Shown here piece by piece: positions 1 to 10,700 of a DNA stretch of 64,000 bases (position 1 is its first letter; the number at the start of each line of letters is the position of its first letter). Both the position numbers and the translations under genes were made by a program. This DNA is from Macrophomina tecta (Eukaryota > Ascomycota > Dothideomycetes > Botryosphaeriales > Botryosphaeriaceae), in contig JAKSGN010000033.1 of NCBI GenBank assembly GCA_024180945.1, positions 1,984,001-2,048,000 on the forward strand, given 5' to 3'. Under the pieces are notes generated by a model. It had not been told where the DNA came from. It worked only from the letters and a program-made list of their open reading frames with translations, and made no database searches.

Positions 1-1597
1 TCCACTGATCCTTCTGGCCGGTTGAGGGTCCTCGAGAGAACTTACACCCGGCACAAATGGTGACTTCTTCCTCGGCATTGCCTGGTGAGGGCTGGCCGGA
101 GTCCAATGCAGGTCTGATCGTCATCGAAGTCTGAGTGGGGACTGAGGATGCTCTTCCAGAGCCTGGTCTGCTGTCGTCTTCCGCTGCCGGGTGGCCGTAC
201 ATTCCGAAAGAACTTCGCCGCCTGGCGTTCATAACATCTGACCGTGCCTGCGAGATGTCGTACCTCGTGCCCTGTAGTGAGCCTGAGGTGTTCGCCCTCT
301 TCTTTTCTGGAGCAGATACATCACCAGGCTCACCAGGCAGGCTCTGCGGCGAATGCAACTGATCGGAGCCGTTTTCCCTCAAGGGGACTAGCATGCTGTC
401 GCTGGCGTTGGCAGCGGATTTACTGGCCTTCTTTCCGCCAGCAGCCTTGCTTCGAGGACCCCGCGGTTTCCCCTTTGGCCAGCCTTGGCCTCTTCCTTTC
501 TTGTGTTCAACATGGTGGTCTCGGATAGCATGAGCGTTTGACGGATCGTACGTTTCATCAGGTGGTGTGTGCGTCTGCACCGCGGACAAATTCGGGTGGC
601 CAAATTTAGCTTCGCTAACCTCTGATCCGTTGAGAAGAGGCTCAGGCTTGGGTGCGGAAAACGAGTTGGCATGGGGGCGGGATCGGTACTGTCCGTCAAT
701 GGACCCATGATGTTGAGTATCTGTCAGTCGTTGGTGTTGCTGATGGGCGACTTCATACAAAGACGACATGCCCGTCTGGCCGTAGTGAGCTTGCGGGGCT
801 GCAATGGACCTTCGTCCGCCGCGGGAATTGTCTATGCTGCCGTTTCTGAGACCTAGAAGCACCTGAGCAATATCCATCTCGTCGTTTGTCTGAGGTGCAG
901 CATATGACACGGGTTCGCGGTAGGCCGGATACCCGCTCTGAGGTGTCGGGTCAAGGTTGTAGGACCACTCGACAGCGGGTGCTTGAGTGTGACTCGTTGC
1001 TGGTCTGGCTGCACTGTGGGCGTACTGCTCGGATGGCGCGACCTCTGAGCGCGCGCGCTTTGAGGGCCGTTCATCACATCCGTAGCCATGATCGTACCCG
1101 TAGCTATGCCCTTGACCGTGTCGGTAGTTCTGACCATCCGAAACAGCGTGGGCGTGCCGTGAGCTGCCAGCAGTTGGGCGCGAGGTCCGCGGAGAAGGTT
1201 GAGAGTAGGCAGGAAGCACGGCAGGCGGCGCAAACACAGGACTCGGGGCCATGGATGAGGCGATATCAGCCAGCGCATCTATGGGCGAGCCGTGCGAGGA
1301 TGAACGACTGCCGTGTCCGTTCGTCTGGCGCGACGAAGGAGCCGCCCTTTCAGCTTTGACGGCGGGGACCCTCTCGGAGCCGGCCCGCTGGCTGGCATGA
1401 GCATTGCTCACCGACCATCCGTAGTTCTGAAGTGCCTCGACAAGGCCGCTCGCACCGTTGCTGGGGAACAATGGACCATCTTTGTATGCGGTGGGGTAGG
1501 TTGGTGTAAGCGGCTCGACGAAGCGGAGAATGGGAGACGGCGTGCGCGGTGGAAGCGGGGCGTCGGAGACGGGCGGCCTGAAGCTGGAGAGCTTCAT
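1..1597 (-). CDS. PHD-finger/JmjC-type chromatin protein, JHD1 (KDM2)-like; N-terminal part, cut by window edge
   Basis: An open frame of 532 codons runs from the ATG at 1597 to the left edge without a stop. The N-terminus (MKLSSFRPPVSD, then PPRTPSPILRFVEPLTP) and a later stretch, PIDALADIASSMAPSP, followed by a basic KRARSE patch resemble the low-complexity N-terminus of fungal JHD1 histone demethylases as I recall them. Around residues 385-410 lies a Lys/Gly/Pro AT-hook-like stretch (KGRGQGWPKGKPRGPRSK). The last visible residues, VTICAGCKFSREPS, look like the first Cys pair of a PHD finger. Known family role: Fe(II)/2-oxoglutarate demethylation of histone H3 lysines in the nucleus; the JmjC domain itself would lie outside the window. 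The reading is Ser/Pro/His-rich and probably disordered. Alternative: another PHD-finger regulator without JmjC. No intron is needed in the visible part. Confidence 0.65.
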   Translation of the reverse strand, partial: MKLSSFRPPVSDAPLPPRTPSPILRFVEPLTPTYPTAYKDGPLFPSNGASGLVEALQNYGWSVSNAHASQRAGSERVPAVKAERAAPSSRQTNGHGSRSSSHGSPIDALADIASSMAPSPVFAPPAVLPAYSQPSPRTSRPTAGSSRHAHAVSDGQNYRHGQGHSYGYDHGYGCDERPSKRARSEVAPSEQYAHSAARPATSHTQAPAVEWSYNLDPTPQSGYPAYREPVSYAAPQTNDEMDIAQVLLGLRNGSIDNSRGGRRSIAAPQAHYGQTGMSSLYEVAHQQHQRLTDTQHHGSIDGQYRSRPHANSFSAPKPEPLLNGSEVSEAKFGHPNLSAVQTHTPPDETYDPSNAHAIRDHHVEHKKGRGQGWPKGKPRGPRSKAAGGKKASKSAANASDSMLVPLRENGSDQLHSPQSLPGEPGDVSAPEKKRANTSGSLQGTRYDISQARSDVMNARRRSSFGMYGHPAAEDDSRPGSGRASSVPTQTSMTIRPALDSGQPSPGNAEEEVTICAGCKFSRGPSTGQKDQW

Positions 1598-2884
1598 TGT
1601 GGCGGGGACGCAGCGCGGAGGGGAGGGCCAGGGCGTGCGGGAGCGAAAGGACCTCGGAGGTCCGCAAAGAGAGAGGACGGCCGGCTAGGGCGCGCCGAGG
1701 GCTGCAGTCGATCGGTCGAGGTGCTGAGAGGGCATTCCCGGATTGGCAAGCAAAGTGAAGCGCCCAGCTCGCAGCGACACGCGGTCGTTGGGGGTGTTGG
1801 GGACGGCGCTGAGCGGGGGGAGGTCGGCGGAGGTGGTGTTGGAAGAGAGGCAGCGCGGCCGGCGGAGGATTGATGGCACCGCACCGCAGGACCAGCAAAG
1901 GCGCATCAACAATCGCACCAGACTCTAGCACGTTGCGCCCGCCCGCACCCGCTACCCGCGCAGGACCACCAGCACCCGCGGACGCTCTGATTTATGTTGC
2001 ACACGCAGCGCAGGCTCTGATACTGCGTGCTGCCCCTGCCGGCGCCAGTGCTTGGTCGCAGTCCACAAGCAGCGGCCGCGGGCGCCGTCGCACACCCGCC
2101 CCGGGCGTCTGCGACCTCATTTCTGCTAGCAAATGCGTCTATCTAGGAAGCAGGAGCCATGAATTCCTCCAATCCAACACACAGCCCGGTCCCAACGCTC
2201 GTTGTCCGCGCGCAGCAGCTCGAGTCGCTGCGGCGGCTCCCATTGTTGCGCCTCCCGACCCGGGCCGTGGCAGTCGAGGAGCGGGCGCGGCGTGCGGCTT
2301 GCTGGTGGCGGGGTCGCGGTCGTCCTCGATGCAGGCGTGGTGATTGTGGGTACGTGGATGAGCGCGCACACCATGGGCCAGCGGCGGAGTAGAGGCGCGG
2401 CTTCAGCGCTGAGGTGACTGCAAGCAAGAGTGAGGCGGCTTGGACTGCCCGTGAAGCTGCTCGTGCGTATTGATGGTTACCAAGACCGGCCCCCTTAGAA
2501 CCTCCGACTCGCTGCAAGGTTGCTCCACGACAGGCTGCCGCCAATGCATGGCTTCTAGCCTGGAGAGTCCTCCTGCTGGGAAACACCAGCGCCGCGGGCC
2601 AGTGCGCCTCCGATTGGGGATTTTGGCGGCTCACAGGGAGCGCCAGAAGCAGCCGCGCATCCGTCCAAGGGGTGCAGCTGCCATGGCCGCGTGCGTATTG
2701 TCCGCTTCTGACCGGATTATCTAAGCGGCCCGCGTGAATGCCGAAAGCCGACATGAAGCCGAGAGTCGACTACATGCGCCAACGCCTCCCCGCCAGAGCC
2801 TCCTCTATCCACCACTCTGCTCTTCGGAGTCCAACCGTCTCCCACACGTAACCCGGAACCTCATCCACACCTGCTAGCCAAGCT
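1598..2884. other. Intergenic: divergent promoter region of the PHD protein and SF3B6
   Basis: About 1.3 kb between two divergently transcribed genes. It is GC-rich and carries several overlapping open frames on both strands, all without recognisable protein texture. No clear TATA box, repeat or RNA gene was seen. Confidence 0.5.
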
Positions 2885-3528
2885 ATGAGTCGCGGCGGAA
2901 AGCTTGCCCCAGAAGTCAACCGGTGAGTCGCCTCGCTGCAAGGCGTGACGCATGCGGCGCGCCGCGAAGCTCTGCCTGACATGTCTGCTAACGCGCTCTC
3001 TGCGCAGAGCTCTCTTCGTAAAGAACCTGAGGTACGACTTGCATCGTCGCTCTCCCCGCCTGCCTCAGCTGCCGTGCTGACTCCCCTCGCAGCTACAACG
3101 TATCCCCGGAAGAGCTCTTCGACCTGTTCGGCAAGTTCGGCCCTGTTCGGTATGTCGCAGCCTCACTTCTCACCGACGTCACCTCTGGCATCGCATCTGC
3201 ACGAACTCGTCTAACTGACTCATCCATCCTGCAGCCAAATTCGCCAGGGCATTGCGAACGCCACCAAGGGCACTGCATTCGTCGTCTATGAGGACGTGAT
3301 GGACGCCAAGCAAGCCTGCGACAAGCTCAACGGCTTCAACTTCCAGAACCGCTATCTCGTCGGTACGTCTTCAACCTGCACGCTCGCGCGGCACCCGCAA
3401 TGACGTAAGCTAACAGTCGCGTGACAGTACTATACCACCAGCCCGAGAAGATGTCCAGGTCGAAAGATGACAGCAGCAACCGCGCGTCCGATCTAGAAAC
3501 TGGCAAGTCAAGGAATGGGGTCGAATAG
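2885..3528 (+). CDS. SF3B6: Pre-mRNA branch-site protein p14, SF3b subunit 6
   Basis: Five exons: 2885-2922, 3008-3031, 3093-3149, 3235-3362, 3428-3528, giving 115 aa, the usual size of fungal p14. All four introns are GT-AG. The product is a single RRM: ALFVKNLSYNV (RNP2), [32 protein letters not shown] (RNP1) and [19 protein letters not shown], the last being the highly conserved p14 segment. In the family, p14 binds SF3B1 and contacts the branch-point adenosine inside the U2 snRNP in the nucleus. The start is fixed by [17 protein letters not shown], which matches the family. The C-terminal tail after KMSRSKDD is short and polar, as in other fungi. Five exons in so short a gene is notable but typical of this locus in ascomycetes. 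Confidence 0.95.
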
Positions 3529-3612
3529 CATGAGGCGAGATCCGCGGGACGCAACTCCTGTGGGAGCCGGGCAATCCAGGCACTGGCTGTCACGGAGCCC
3601 GTGGGTCTCACC

Positions 3613-3891
3613 ATGACGACGAAGAAAACCAAACAGGCAACTGTACGTTTCAGCATGGATACCAAGCCGGTCGTCTCGGCTGCCAGCAGCATTACTTCTT
3701 CATCCACCTCTTCTTCCACTTCCACTTCGCCCAGCAAGCGGAATTCTGGGGATTCATCTTCCGGCAGCAGCAATCAGCAGCGGCCCAAATTTTCCAAGCG
3801 GGGTCCGGGTTGGGATTCTGCTCATAAGCTTATTACACGATTCACCTGGTCGGCGTTGAGGGGTTCTCAGGCTCAGCCAGTTCGCGGATGA
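3613..3891 (+). CDS. Possible small Ser-rich protein, uncertain
   Basis: An ATG-started frame of 92 codons begins 84 nt after the SF3B6 stop. The product starts MTTKKTKQATVRFSMD, has a long Ser/Thr run in the middle and a basic C-terminus. I do not recognise it. The closeness to SF3B6 means it could equally be 3'-UTR sequence that happens to be open. No intron or promoter element supports it. Confidence 0.25.
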   Translation: MTTKKTKQATVRFSMDTKPVVSAASSITSSSTSSSTSTSPSKRNSGDSSSGSSNQQRPKFSKRGPGWDSAHKLITRFTWSALRGSQAQPVRG

Positions 3892-6280
3892 ACGAGTTCA
3901 TCTTGTCGCTTCACTCACGGGCATTCCGAACTTGCTTATTTGGGTATTCCCCAGTTCTTTGCAGTTTAAGACTGCTGCTTATGGTACGCAGCTTTTCCTT
4001 TACAGATTGAGTAGGGCAGACAATTAAAGTATTGCCCGCTGGTGGCATTGCAAAGTTACAGCCTTCAAATTCTTCATGTGCTTTTCTGAGCGGCTACCGC
4101 GATGCGATGATTCTAAATTACTGGCGACCTGGCATCAGCGGAGGGCCCTTGCACCGAATCGGGGCCACAGTCGAGTTCAGTAACAACTCTATAGACGACC
4201 GTATCTTTGAGCGTCTTTTCTTGACAGTGCGAACATTCAATCACATTACTTTGAGATGCTCCCAGACGGACCGGCCAATCTGTCTTCTCGAATCCGTGAG
4301 GAGATTCTGAATAGGCGAACATCAGCTACCCCTGGAGTCCAAAGTCGAAACACACCGCCTGAGGTTCATCTCCCCACAATTCTACTGGCAAGATAATCTT
4401 GAAAGCATTACAACGGCAAGCACTGATAGGCGGGGTGTCGACGCACCTATCTGCATGTAGTTGTATCAAAGTCTCCTGGACACTTACGTTTGGACGGATA
4501 TTGAAGCCGTCCATGTATACATAAGCTGCTGCAAGCGTTTCCAGACCCACTCTTGCAGGCACGGACACAGCTCCAATTTTAAAGCTATCGCGCTTGTCAA
4601 GGCCTTGCCGACCAGAGACTTACTAGAATCTTGGCTGTTATGTGATTCATCACCGGCTGCCGGGTAGCTTAGTAGTATAGTCCAAGTGAACGCGCGCGTG
4701 GTCGCCCGACTGGATATAGTAGCACGCGCGGCTTTATGTACAGACCTGAAGCTTATTCGCCGACATTCAAATGTGCATTGATTCTCTGATCAATCGCATC
4801 CGGACGACCGCTTCAGATCCTTTGCGCATATTTACCCCCTTAGTCTCATCACTCCTACGCCCGTCCACATATGTCCGTACACAGAACAGTGCTCTCGACT
4901 AGCCCACTGCTCAAGTGGACCACGAACACAGGTCACCACATGTCGTTGATATTAGGTATCCTTAGCCCTTGTTCTCTGCGGACCAAGAACCGGTTTGTGC
5001 GTTTCGACCCGACCGGGAAAAAGGGAGTGGTGCTGACGCGTACATGCAACCTTCTCTCCCCTCCGAAAAACAAATCCTCTGACTCGTCCCGGATCGCCGC
5101 ATGGGTCATTGCGCCATCCAGGGATGGCGCGACTAGGTGGAAAACATTGTTTTAAGGTGCTCCAGGCTAGAGGACAAGCTTATTTGGACAGCTACCCGTT
5201 GAGCAGTGGGACAGATGAGTGTGCGAAGTGGAAGTGACGGGATGGGCCGGAAGGAGCGTCGTCGTACCAACACAGGCCACGGGGGGAGAATAGATCTCAG
5301 ACGCTTCCTGGCAGGTCTGGTGAAAGAAACGAGAAATGCTCCAGCAAATCTTGTCCCGTGGACGTAGTTAAATCAATCATCCGGATATAAAGGCTCTTAG
5401 TCCCTTATGAACATCCACCTCCAAACCGGGACGCCCTTTTTTAGCTTCCTATACACTGCTTTTCATATCATTGTGTCGATCTCGTATCACACAAGCAGAC
5501 CAAGTTCCGTGGGAAGAGCACCAATGCGGACGCAAGGATCCACTGAGGCTCTATACTGTAGCTAAATTGCAGCACCGCACAGAACCTCTTAGTCTCCTGT
5601 TACTCGCAGAGGCACTTGTGCTACACTCAATCCCTGAAGCCTTTTATATAGATGTAGAAAAGGCTCGAATATAAAGATGGCGTAGACTGTTAGGTAGAGT
5701 TGGTATATGGGCTGTCACTTCAGCCCCTAGGAGGTAGGAAGCCAAAACATCAAGGGAAACGAAGATGAGAAGCCAGCCCCGGGAAGGTGTGATACCAAAA
5801 AGAAATAGATCGACATCTTTCGCAAGCTAACCACCCACATTTCAGCGCTCACTTCTCTTTTCTCACATCTTCTGGGAAGTCCTTTGGATTGCTATCCGCC
5901 GGTCTACCATTTCCCACCATGTCCCTGCATGGCCTTAAGATGGATTTTGGGACATTCAACTACCTCCGCAATCCAGGTTCCACTGAGGTCTTGCCCGAAC
6001 AATCTGTGTCTCGACACAACATTGCTTGTGTCCTTGCGCAATGTTGTGCGGCCTGGTCGGTTCTGCGTTGCATATCGACAAAACCGGGATACTGGCCGTC
6101 AGTTCGGCGGAAGAAGGAACCTCTCACTAACGAACCCTATGCTCGCATCCCCCCCCCCCCCCCCCCGGAAAGGAAGTTACTTCCGGTCCGCGGTCAACTT
6201 ACTGTCGGTGCGTCTTCCGTTGCGGAACAGCCGCGTACGGCGGCCTCGAGCATACTTCCCTCTTTCTTCTGCTTGCCGAC
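3892..6280. other. Gene-poor intergenic region
   Basis: No frame longer than about 160 codons and none with protein texture. The composition is more even than in the flanking genes and in-frame stops are frequent. A homopolymer of about 18 C lies near 6150-6168 and drives the Pro-rich overlapping frames there. A D-arm-like TAGCTTAGTAGTATAG near 4667 is not followed by a T-arm and is not called as a tRNA. Confidence 0.5.
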
Positions 6281-6546
6281 ATGAATCATTCTCACTTCTC
6301 TGTACTGGTGGGCTTGCTTTGCCTGCAGGGAAGTATCAACGGGAGTGGTCTAGCCGGTTCGCCAGCCGTTGACTCTGAGGTGAGCGTCGGAGAGATACAT
6401 GGGCATCATGCCACCGGCAGACACTAACAGCACCAGCGGCCCGTCAGCCTGCGGTTTCGCAGGGCAACGGGCGCTCTGCAGCGCGTCCGGTACCGCAAAG
6501 AAAAATATCCAATCACACCATCTTCTCCCAGCAGAGCATTATGTGA
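6281..6546 (+). CDS. Candidate small secreted protein, weak
   Basis: ATG at 6281 opens MNHSHFSVLVGLLCLQG, a short signal-peptide-like start (polar, then hydrophobic, then small residues). Read straight through it stops after 48 aa. A GTGAGC donor at 6380 and CAG acceptor ending at 6420 would give a 41-nt intron and a spliced product of 74 aa ending at 6546. The intron is at the short limit for fungi, and the product has no family I recognise. It is listed because it is too short to stand out by length and the start resembles secretion signals. Confidence 0.25.
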
Positions 6547-7272
6547 CGTAATCATCTTTCCAAATTCCCCGAGTGTCAAGACGCCATCAAGAAGCACGAG
6601 CAAGGCAAAGATTTGAATAAGGTTTTCCAATTTTATGACGCAAGTGTGTATATACAAAGCGTTTGTAAGTTATTGGTGATTGATGATTCCCAAAATCTCC
6701 ATGATTCCCAGGGAAAAAAAAAAAAAAAATTCAGATAATAAGTGCGTTCCGTGGTATCAAGCAGCTAACGTCGTAGACAAAAGAGCGTAATGAAAAAAAA
6801 GGGGATGGACCGGTGGCGGGGAAGACGTTCGCTTCCCACCACTGAATAGTCCGCATTACAAGAGACATGTATACACCACCTCCCCAGCACGTTCCAGTGC
6901 CCTTTTCCCTTCTTTGCAGTGGCTCTCCGAGCACTGATTACCCAGCCTCCGGTCTAATAAGAGAAGACCCCACCTTTTTGCGGCCCAATGGAAAAACAAA
7001 AACAGAGATGTAATTGAAATGACAAGCAGGAAGGACGGCAGGTCTCAGTGTCCGAGACCCAAGAACAGGGCCTCGACGCACCGATCCCACACGTCCATAC
7101 CGCCCGCTCCAGCACCGCAGGCGTCCCTCCCCCGTCCTTTCTCGGGCGTCGGCGTCGGCGTCGGCGATTGCGTTGGTGGTGTGGCGAGAGGAGTGGTCGA
7201 GACGACGGCCGTCACGAGAGTTGAGGGGTAGATCTCACCTACAATCGCGACGAAAGAGACAGAAAAAAACCC
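6547..7272. other. Intergenic, no gene seen
   Basis: Contains several A-runs (near 6715-6730 and 6794-6800) and AT-rich stretches such as would lie in 3' regions of the genes to either side. A GGCGTC tandem lies near 7147-7165. No supported coding sequence. Confidence 0.4.
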
Positions 7273-7383
7273 TCAGCGTTCGTTGCCATTGTTGCCGAAG
7301 AAGAAAACTTGGACGAAGACGAGCAGGACGAGCAGGCCAAAGAACGAGTCTCCCCGGTCAGTGGGGTGTGCCTTCGTCGCCAT
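7273..7383 (-). CDS. 36-aa single-span membrane ORF downstream of the peptide precursor
   Basis: ATG at 7383 to TGA at 7273 encodes 36 aa: a polar start (MATKAHPTDRGDS), a hydrophobic core of about 15 residues (FFGLLVLLVFVQVFFF) and a short polar tail (GNNGNER). Codon choice (CTG CTC GTC, TTC, GGC AAC) is like that of expressed genes in the window, which is unusual for chance sequence of this size. It begins only 34 nt after the stop of the KR-cleaved precursor on the same strand, so it lies in the probable 3'-UTR of that gene. I do not recognise the family. It may be an independent mini-protein, a downstream ORF of the same mRNA, or chance. Confidence 0.35.
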   Translation of the reverse strand: MATKAHPTDRGDSFFGLLVLLVFVQVFFFGNNGNER

Positions 7384-7417
7384 CACCGCCGTTGATGATT
7401 TGAGGAGAGGAGGAGAT

Positions 7418-7768
7418 TTAAGCCTGGAAGGGCGTACCGGTGCCAAAGGACCGCTTGACGTAGCCGGTCGGGCTGGCGTTGCGCTTGCCGACGACGCCCG
7501 TGGGCAGGGCGACGCCCTCGACAACGTCGCGCTTGTCGAAGATGCCCTCGGTGCTGTTCTTGTTGAGAGCGAGACGAGGAAAGACGGTCGAGTTGGTGTT
7601 CCAGCGCGGGACGATGGGGAAGTTGGTGTAGTTGCCGCTGCGGGCGAAGAGGGCGGGCTGGGTCAGGTTGAGGGCGCCGCGCGTCTCGAGGCTGGTGCCG
7701 TTGGTGGTCGGCAGGGCAGCGGCGCTGGAGGCCAGGAGGAGGGAGGTGAGGGCTGAGGTGAAGTGCAT
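7418..7768 (-). CDS. Secreted precursor with three KR (Kex2-type) cleavage sites, putative peptide precursor
   Basis: A single exon encodes 116 aa. Residues 1-18 (MHFTSALTSLLLASSAAA) form a signal peptide. The mature part carries six N-glycosylation sequons (N23, N34, N46, N59, N71, N97) and Lys-Arg pairs at 79-80, 95-96 and 105-106. Kex2 would cut after each pair, releasing the segments 81-94 (DVVEGVALPTGVVG), 97-104 (NASPTGYV) and 107-116 (SFGTGTPFQA). The first two share a PTG core before the KR site. Upstream, single Arg residues recur about every 10-13 residues. This layout matches fungal Kex2-processed repeat proteins and pheromone-like precursors, but the peptide is not one I can name. 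A TATA box lies about 185 bp upstream. A glycosylated cell-surface protein with incidental KR pairs is the main alternative. Confidence 0.75.
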   Translation of the reverse strand: MHFTSALTSLLLASSAAALPTTNGTSLETRGALNLTQPALFARSGNYTNFPIVPRWNTNSTVFPRLALNKNSTEGIFDKRDVVEGVALPTGVVGKRNASPTGYVKRSFGTGTPFQA

Positions 7769-10700
7769 TTTGGCTATTGTGTTGGGTTGGCTGTAAAGAC
7801 CGGGTGGTAACCGTGAAGTCCTTTTTGTGGGGATGAACTGTTCTTGTGGTGTTGAGGAAGACGGTGGATATATTCCCTTGTCCCTGGGAGGAATTGATCA
7901 AAAGATTGACGGTGACGGTTACACAAACAGAGGCCAGCCTGAGAGGCGTCTCCTTTATATCAGACGGGTTGTGGGCTTCCGGGCGCGGAGGGCGGTCGTG
8001 GCGGGCTGGGGCGGGCTGGGGCTGGGCCACCACACCATCACTGGCTACTATCACCTCCCTGCACGGTGCCTGGCGCGGCGCCTGGCATGGCATGCAAGCA
8101 TGGGGCAATGTTGGCTAGGGTGGAGCGCCCAGCGGAGCGGATACCAAGGCCCGAATGACAGCATGCTGGCGCGATAGGCACTCAAAGCACGCCAAAAGCG
8201 GAGCCAAGTGGGATATGCGGTATGGGCATCGCAGCCTGGGCGGGCCTCGCTGAAGAGAGAATGATCGTCGATAGCTGGCGGAAGAAGAATTCGCTCATAG
8301 GGTGGGCTCAGTGGACTGTGCGGGTGGAGGAGGACAGAGAACGTGCGCTGAGATAGCGACTGGGGCGGTTGTTCCCCTTTTGGGATGGGCGGGTGAATGG
8401 TGTGCAAATTCATCAGTTGTGTCTCGCACTCCGGTCTCTTTCATCACAGGGTTCACGGTTTGAACGCGCCGGCGAACCGCCAAGAGACAGTCGCAGCGCT
8501 CGCTGTTGCAAAACAAAACAAAACAGCTGATAGGCAGGGTGCCCTGCCGATCGGGCAGCCCGCCTGCCTTGTCTGCTGCTGTAATTGTTTTGGAGGACCA
8601 GCCACAGCCCTCTCGGCGCAGCAGCAGCAGCAGCAGCAGCCGCCGCATCCCAGCAGGCGGTGTTCAGTGGTCTCGAACGGACGGCAGGCGTGGCGTTGTT
8701 TGGATAAGCTTATTGGACTGTCTCGGGGACGGCACTGCTTCTGGCGTTGGCCGTGCTGGTGTTGAAGAAAAAAAGAGCCCACCTTGGCGGCTGGCGTCAA
8801 GGGGCAGGGGCCTGGATCCGGTCTGATAGTGGAGCGAGGGAGGCCCCTGTTGGGGAAATATATGGCGATGATCGGCCCTGGGTGGGTGCTGAATGCTTGT
8901 TCAGCGTGCTGCCCCTTCAGCTAGTCCAACGGTGAGAGCAGCACGGGGCGCCGGCCACGACACTTACCCGCCCAGCGCTCGAGGCATCCAGGCGCAGCGG
9001 GCAGATGTGAGGCGGCAGGGTGGGCAGGCTCATGAGCGGGTAATTCGGGTTGCAGCAGGTTCAGGCATGCTGTGTACGGGCGATTGGCAAACGGCTGGTA
9101 TGGGGGACACGGTGGTGTACTAGGTGCCAGCCAGCGCCCCACCCGACGCAGGTACCAGCATCGGCGAATTGGCAGGAAACGAAAGAGTCGGTGATGATGC
9201 TCGAGTCAACCAGCACATGGCCGATACGCCCCGTGCCCTGTGGCCTCGGAGCCAGCCCTATCGTCGCCGTTGCGTCCTGTATCGGCGCGAGCGTGCGCCA
9301 GGAGAGGTCGATTGTTGAGTGCTGAGCTTATCGCCTCCTCTGGCCGGCGGCAGAGTGTGCTTCTTGATCCTGCCCGCCAGCATGCAACCTTAATGGGCGC
9401 GTCGGACCGGCTGGCCCCTGGGGTATAGGCAGGGCTCTGGGGGCTGATAAGATCGTCCGCTGCAACGCCTGCCGTCAGGCTGGCTGCCGCTTCATGCAGC
9501 CAGCCCTTGCTTGGCTGCTCAGGCTGCCGCGCCCGCCTCCTTCTTCCCTTCTTCTGCGCACCGCACGCCTCCAATTTCGCCGGCGCTGCCTCGCTGACGC
9601 GGGGAGATCAGCTCGCGCCGACCGATGAGCTGTTGCGAGCCAGGCGCCAGCTGTGATCAACACGCCCATCAATCCCGGCAGGCTCGGATGCCGAAGATGA
9701 CACGATTCCAGCGCGCGGCAGACGATCTGGCGGCGCTGCGCGAGAGCGGCGGCGGATGAGCGATGGCGCTCCGACTCATGTCTGCGTCATGGCCCAGTGG
9801 AGCCGCCATGTGCTGGTGAAGTGGACGGTGGCTGAGAGTGGGTGCCAACGACTCCGGTTCGGGCAGGCCGCGACGGGTGCAAGAGAGAGACTGGACGATC
9901 GGCGAGGTGCAAGGGAAGCGCATGGCGAGCCGCCGTCTGCAATGCGACGGCTGTCGCACCAGCGGCCTCTGCATTCCAGCCAATGCCGACCATCCCTCTC
10001 GTCGCCCGCCGTCTTCTCGCCCGGCGAGTCGCCATGCAGAGGCCTCTGGAGCTGACAGGCTGTGTGTGCAGCTGGCGAGGGGCTCCAGAGCTTCCGCTGT
10101 GGGAAATGATTGCTGAGATAACTTCAACCATGCCGGTCTCTCGCTTTCCGCGACCGAATTGTCTCACACCATTGGCCTCCTGGAATGCCCATAGCTGCTC
10201 ACTTGCATGCGGTCCGCGGCTCCGGCAGTCACATTACCGCATTGCTTGGTCGGGAAGACCCGTCAGGGCCAAACGTGAAGCCGTTTGCGGCGGTCGGCCT
10301 GATGGGGACAACTGGAGGAGCTCCGAAGAGTGTGTTTGACGAAGAGCATGAGCATCCGTGACTAATCAGGCCCGCCGCACATGTTTCTTGGTATGGGGGC
10401 GGACTGGACGCCCACTGCCCTATTGAGGATCACTGGGGCTGCCGGGGATAGCCGCTCGCCAAAGCGACAGGCCAAGACACAGCATCTCGGTCAAATATAT
10501 GGGACGCCTTTCTGGTGCAGACGTTTCGACGCGGCGGATGAGTCGCTGTCGCTCTGATCTCAATCGAAACGAAGGCGAAACGCCATGCCGCCTAGCTTCT
10601 TCTTTCTCCCGTCCTCACCCATCTCGTATGCAGGCACGCTCCTCGGATAAATCCACCGGTGATGAAAGAAGTCGACTGGAAGGCCCTCCTGAGTCATGCC

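Noticed and set aside
1313..1931. ORFs of 186 and 193 codons on opposite strands
   Set aside because: They overlap the start of the PHD/JmjC protein frame, which continues open for 532 codons to the window edge and has recognisable motifs.
4667..4740. tRNA- or 5S-like sequence (TAGCTTAGTAGTATAG)
   Set aside because: A D-arm-like stretch is present but there is no T-arm GGTTCGA motif, no closing acceptor stem, and no 5S rRNA match beyond a few bases.
5884..6372. Two overlapping plus-strand ORFs of 131 and 162 codons
   Set aside because: They run through an 18-base poly-C tract, have no family features, and two frames are open at once, which points to composition.
9669..10339. Several overlapping ORFs of 90-165 codons
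   Set aside because: Open on both strands in GC-rich DNA, Arg/Ser/Pro-rich, with no start context, intron or domain.
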